From assembly GCA_002938045.1 (NCBI GenBank), contig PTLJ01000007.1, forward strand, positions 1-17,192: 17,192 nucleotides of DNA. The letters are read 5' to 3'. The stretch is from Alphaproteobacteria bacterium MarineAlpha3_Bin4. GTDB lineage: Bacteria > Pseudomonadota > Alphaproteobacteria > Rhodospirillales > Casp-alpha2. Each line of letters begins with the position of its first letter. The stretch's first letter is position 1. The notes beneath the pieces were generated by a model. It was not told where the DNA came from, made no database searches, and saw only the letters and a program-made list of their open reading frames with translations. Positions 16,705 to 17,192 of the stretch are shown in pieces. Made by a program: the position numbers and the translations under genes.

Positions 16705-16775
16705 TGTCCGGACATGTCTGGGACAACCAGACCGGACAGACACGGACATCCCCCTATAAGGGTGTCCGGGTGTCC
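16705..16775. repeat. Cluster of seven GGACA/TGTCC pentamers, with two abutting palindromes, a hairpin and an 8-bp tandem repeat
   Basis: In 71 bases the pentamer GGACA or its complement occurs at 16705-16709, 16710-16714, 16721-16725, 16734-16738, 16744-16748, 16763-16767 and 16771-16775. The first pair makes the perfect palindrome TGTCCGGACA (16705-16714). It directly abuts the imperfect palindrome TGTCTGGGACA (16715-16725). GGACATCC (16744-16751) can pair with GGGTGTCC (16760-16767, one G-U pair) around a loop CCCTATAA. GGGTGTCC is then repeated in tandem (16768-16775). The arrangement looks like a multi-site protein-binding region (operators or iterons) or a structured RNA; the sequence alone does not say which. 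Confidence 0.55.
16733..16760 (+). promoter_or_regulatory. Candidate promoter inside the repeat cluster
   Basis: CGGACA (16733-16738; matches the GACA of TTGACA) and TATAAG (16755-16760; five of six bases of TATAAT) are 16 bases apart and would read rightward toward the TPR-protein start at 17030, some 260 bases away. The -35 element coincides with one repeat pentamer and the -10 sits in a hairpin loop between two others, which would suit repression by a protein bound to the repeats. This is inference from short matches. Confidence 0.3.
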
Positions 16776-17029
16776 TTGCATGGCAAAAAGCTGTCAATTT
16801 CGGGGATAAACGATAAACAGTAGAATTTCGGCCTGCACCACTCCGTTGCCCAATCCCATCATGCGCGTCAGGCCACCGAGTGTGATTACTGCTATCCAAA
16901 GTGATGCTTAACGTAATCCGTTTATTTTCTTTGCCGAAGGCTGGTTAGGCCACCGTGACATTCTGTTTATAAAGACATTCGTCTATGGTTATTCCGAACG
17001 GGAGCGTGTCGAGGAATGTGCACAAGAAT

Positions 17030-17192
17030 ATGAGCAGGAAAGGAAAACAGGGAAGAAGAAAAAAAGCCGGGAAAGCAACTGAGAACGCACCTCCAGTACA
17101 ATCAGCAAGTCCTTCCCTCAAACAGCAGGCACCAACCATCCAGCAATCCCTGGACTTCGCCGTTCAAAATCACACTGCGGGTCGCTTGCCTG
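17030..17192 (+). CDS. Probable TPR-repeat protein, N-terminus only (runs off right edge)
   Basis: A plus-strand frame opens at ATG 17030 (or ATG 16985, 15 codons earlier) and is open for 54 codons to the edge. It begins MSRKGKQGRRKKAGKA, a basic start, then a Gln/Pro/Ser-rich linker, and ends LDFAVQNHTAGRLP. The basic start and the helix ending in HTAGRLP resemble the opening of alphaproteobacterial tetratricopeptide-repeat proteins, where xxxxHTAGRLPEAExIY starts the first repeat; some of these carry C-terminal glycosyltransferase domains. Only half a repeat is visible, so the family is inferred from memory. A GAGGA lies about 14 bases before ATG 17030, slightly far. Composition is A+T-richer than the core genes. 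Confidence 0.55.
   Translation, partial: MSRKGKQGRRKKAGKATENAPPVQSASPSLKQQAPTIQQSLDFAVQNHTAGRLP

Larger units (their letters stand above)
16051..17029. other. Gene-poor region upstream of glutathione reductase, about 980 bases
   Basis: No reading frame here reads as a recognisable protein. Open stretches exist on both strands (for example 16301-16519 and 16516-16899 minus, 16160-16408 and 16490-16759 plus), but each is compositionally like a shadow, they overlap one another, and no family motif is seen. The gor promoter should lie in the first part. An A+T-rich patch with CCTATAAATATT is at about 16430-16442. The notable object is the repeat cluster at 16705-16775. The end of the region turns A+T-rich toward the TPR gene start. 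I see no tRNA or rRNA. Confidence 0.5.

Noticed and set aside
16516..16899. 127-codon minus-strand frame across the repeat cluster
   Set aside because: No motif, and the opposite strand is also open over the same bases; the peptide looks like translated repeat and non-coding sequence.
16945..17139. 64-codon minus-strand hydrophobic frame
   Set aside because: It is the antisense of the Lys/Arg/Glu-rich start of the TPR-like gene, which explains its Phe/Leu/Cys-rich look.
1..17192. CRISPR arrays, transposases, integrases, tRNA or rRNA genes
   Set aside because: No regularly spaced repeats, no transposase or recombinase motifs and no tRNA-like cloverleaf were noticed on either strand.

Overview
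The window looks like a piece of an alphaproteobacterial chromosome, probably Rhodospirillales-like. The grounds are moderately high G+C in the core, a short COQ7 ubiquinone hydroxylase, a class II DAHP synthase beside glutathione reductase, and a compact mix of housekeeping genes. Taxonomy is inferred from gene content only. Most of the window (about 1.8-16.05 kb) is ordinary metabolism. The two ends are more A+T-rich and look accessory.

Layout. (1) 1-1687, minus strand, A+T-rich: two membrane-fusion (HlyD-type) genes. One is complete with an odd N-terminus. The other runs off the left edge and shows only its GAF-like N-terminal region. (2) 1818-4124, plus strand: a packed run yqaA-like / dsbB / coq7 / GNAT acetyltransferase with very short gaps or overlaps. 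(3) 4121-6459, minus: cimA-type citramalate synthase followed closely by a TrmJ/TrmH-like RNA methyltransferase, whose stop codon overlaps that of the acetyltransferase. (4) 6620-7228, plus: a stand-alone formyltransferase-fold protein. (5) 7567-10954, minus: nadE, then cysS (ATGA overlap), then a C-terminally shortened AhpD/carboxymuconolactone-decarboxylase-like gene whose ribosome site lies in a hairpin loop. (6) 11175-11978, plus: an unrecognised protein. (7) 11999-16050, minus: gor, class II DAHP synthase, nicotinate phosphoribosyltransferase family. (8) 16051-17029: almost 1 kb with no convincing gene, but with a striking cluster of GGACA/TGTCC repeats around a promoter-like TATAAG. (9) 17030-edge, plus: the start of a probable TPR-repeat protein.

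How the genes work together. DsbB passes electrons from disulfide formation to ubiquinone, and COQ7 performs a hydroxylation in ubiquinone synthesis, so their overlap makes biochemical sense. The nicotinate phosphoribosyltransferase-like gene and nadE are two steps of NAD synthesis/salvage on the same strand, separated by one opposite-strand unknown gene. CimA (isoleucine precursor) and DAHP synthase (aromatics) are amino-acid entry enzymes.

I found no clear new defence, mobile or CRISPR system. The best leads are the repeat cluster at 16705-16775, the odd N-terminus of the 515-1687 gene in an A+T-rich secretion-type cluster, and the unknown gene sitting between two NAD genes.
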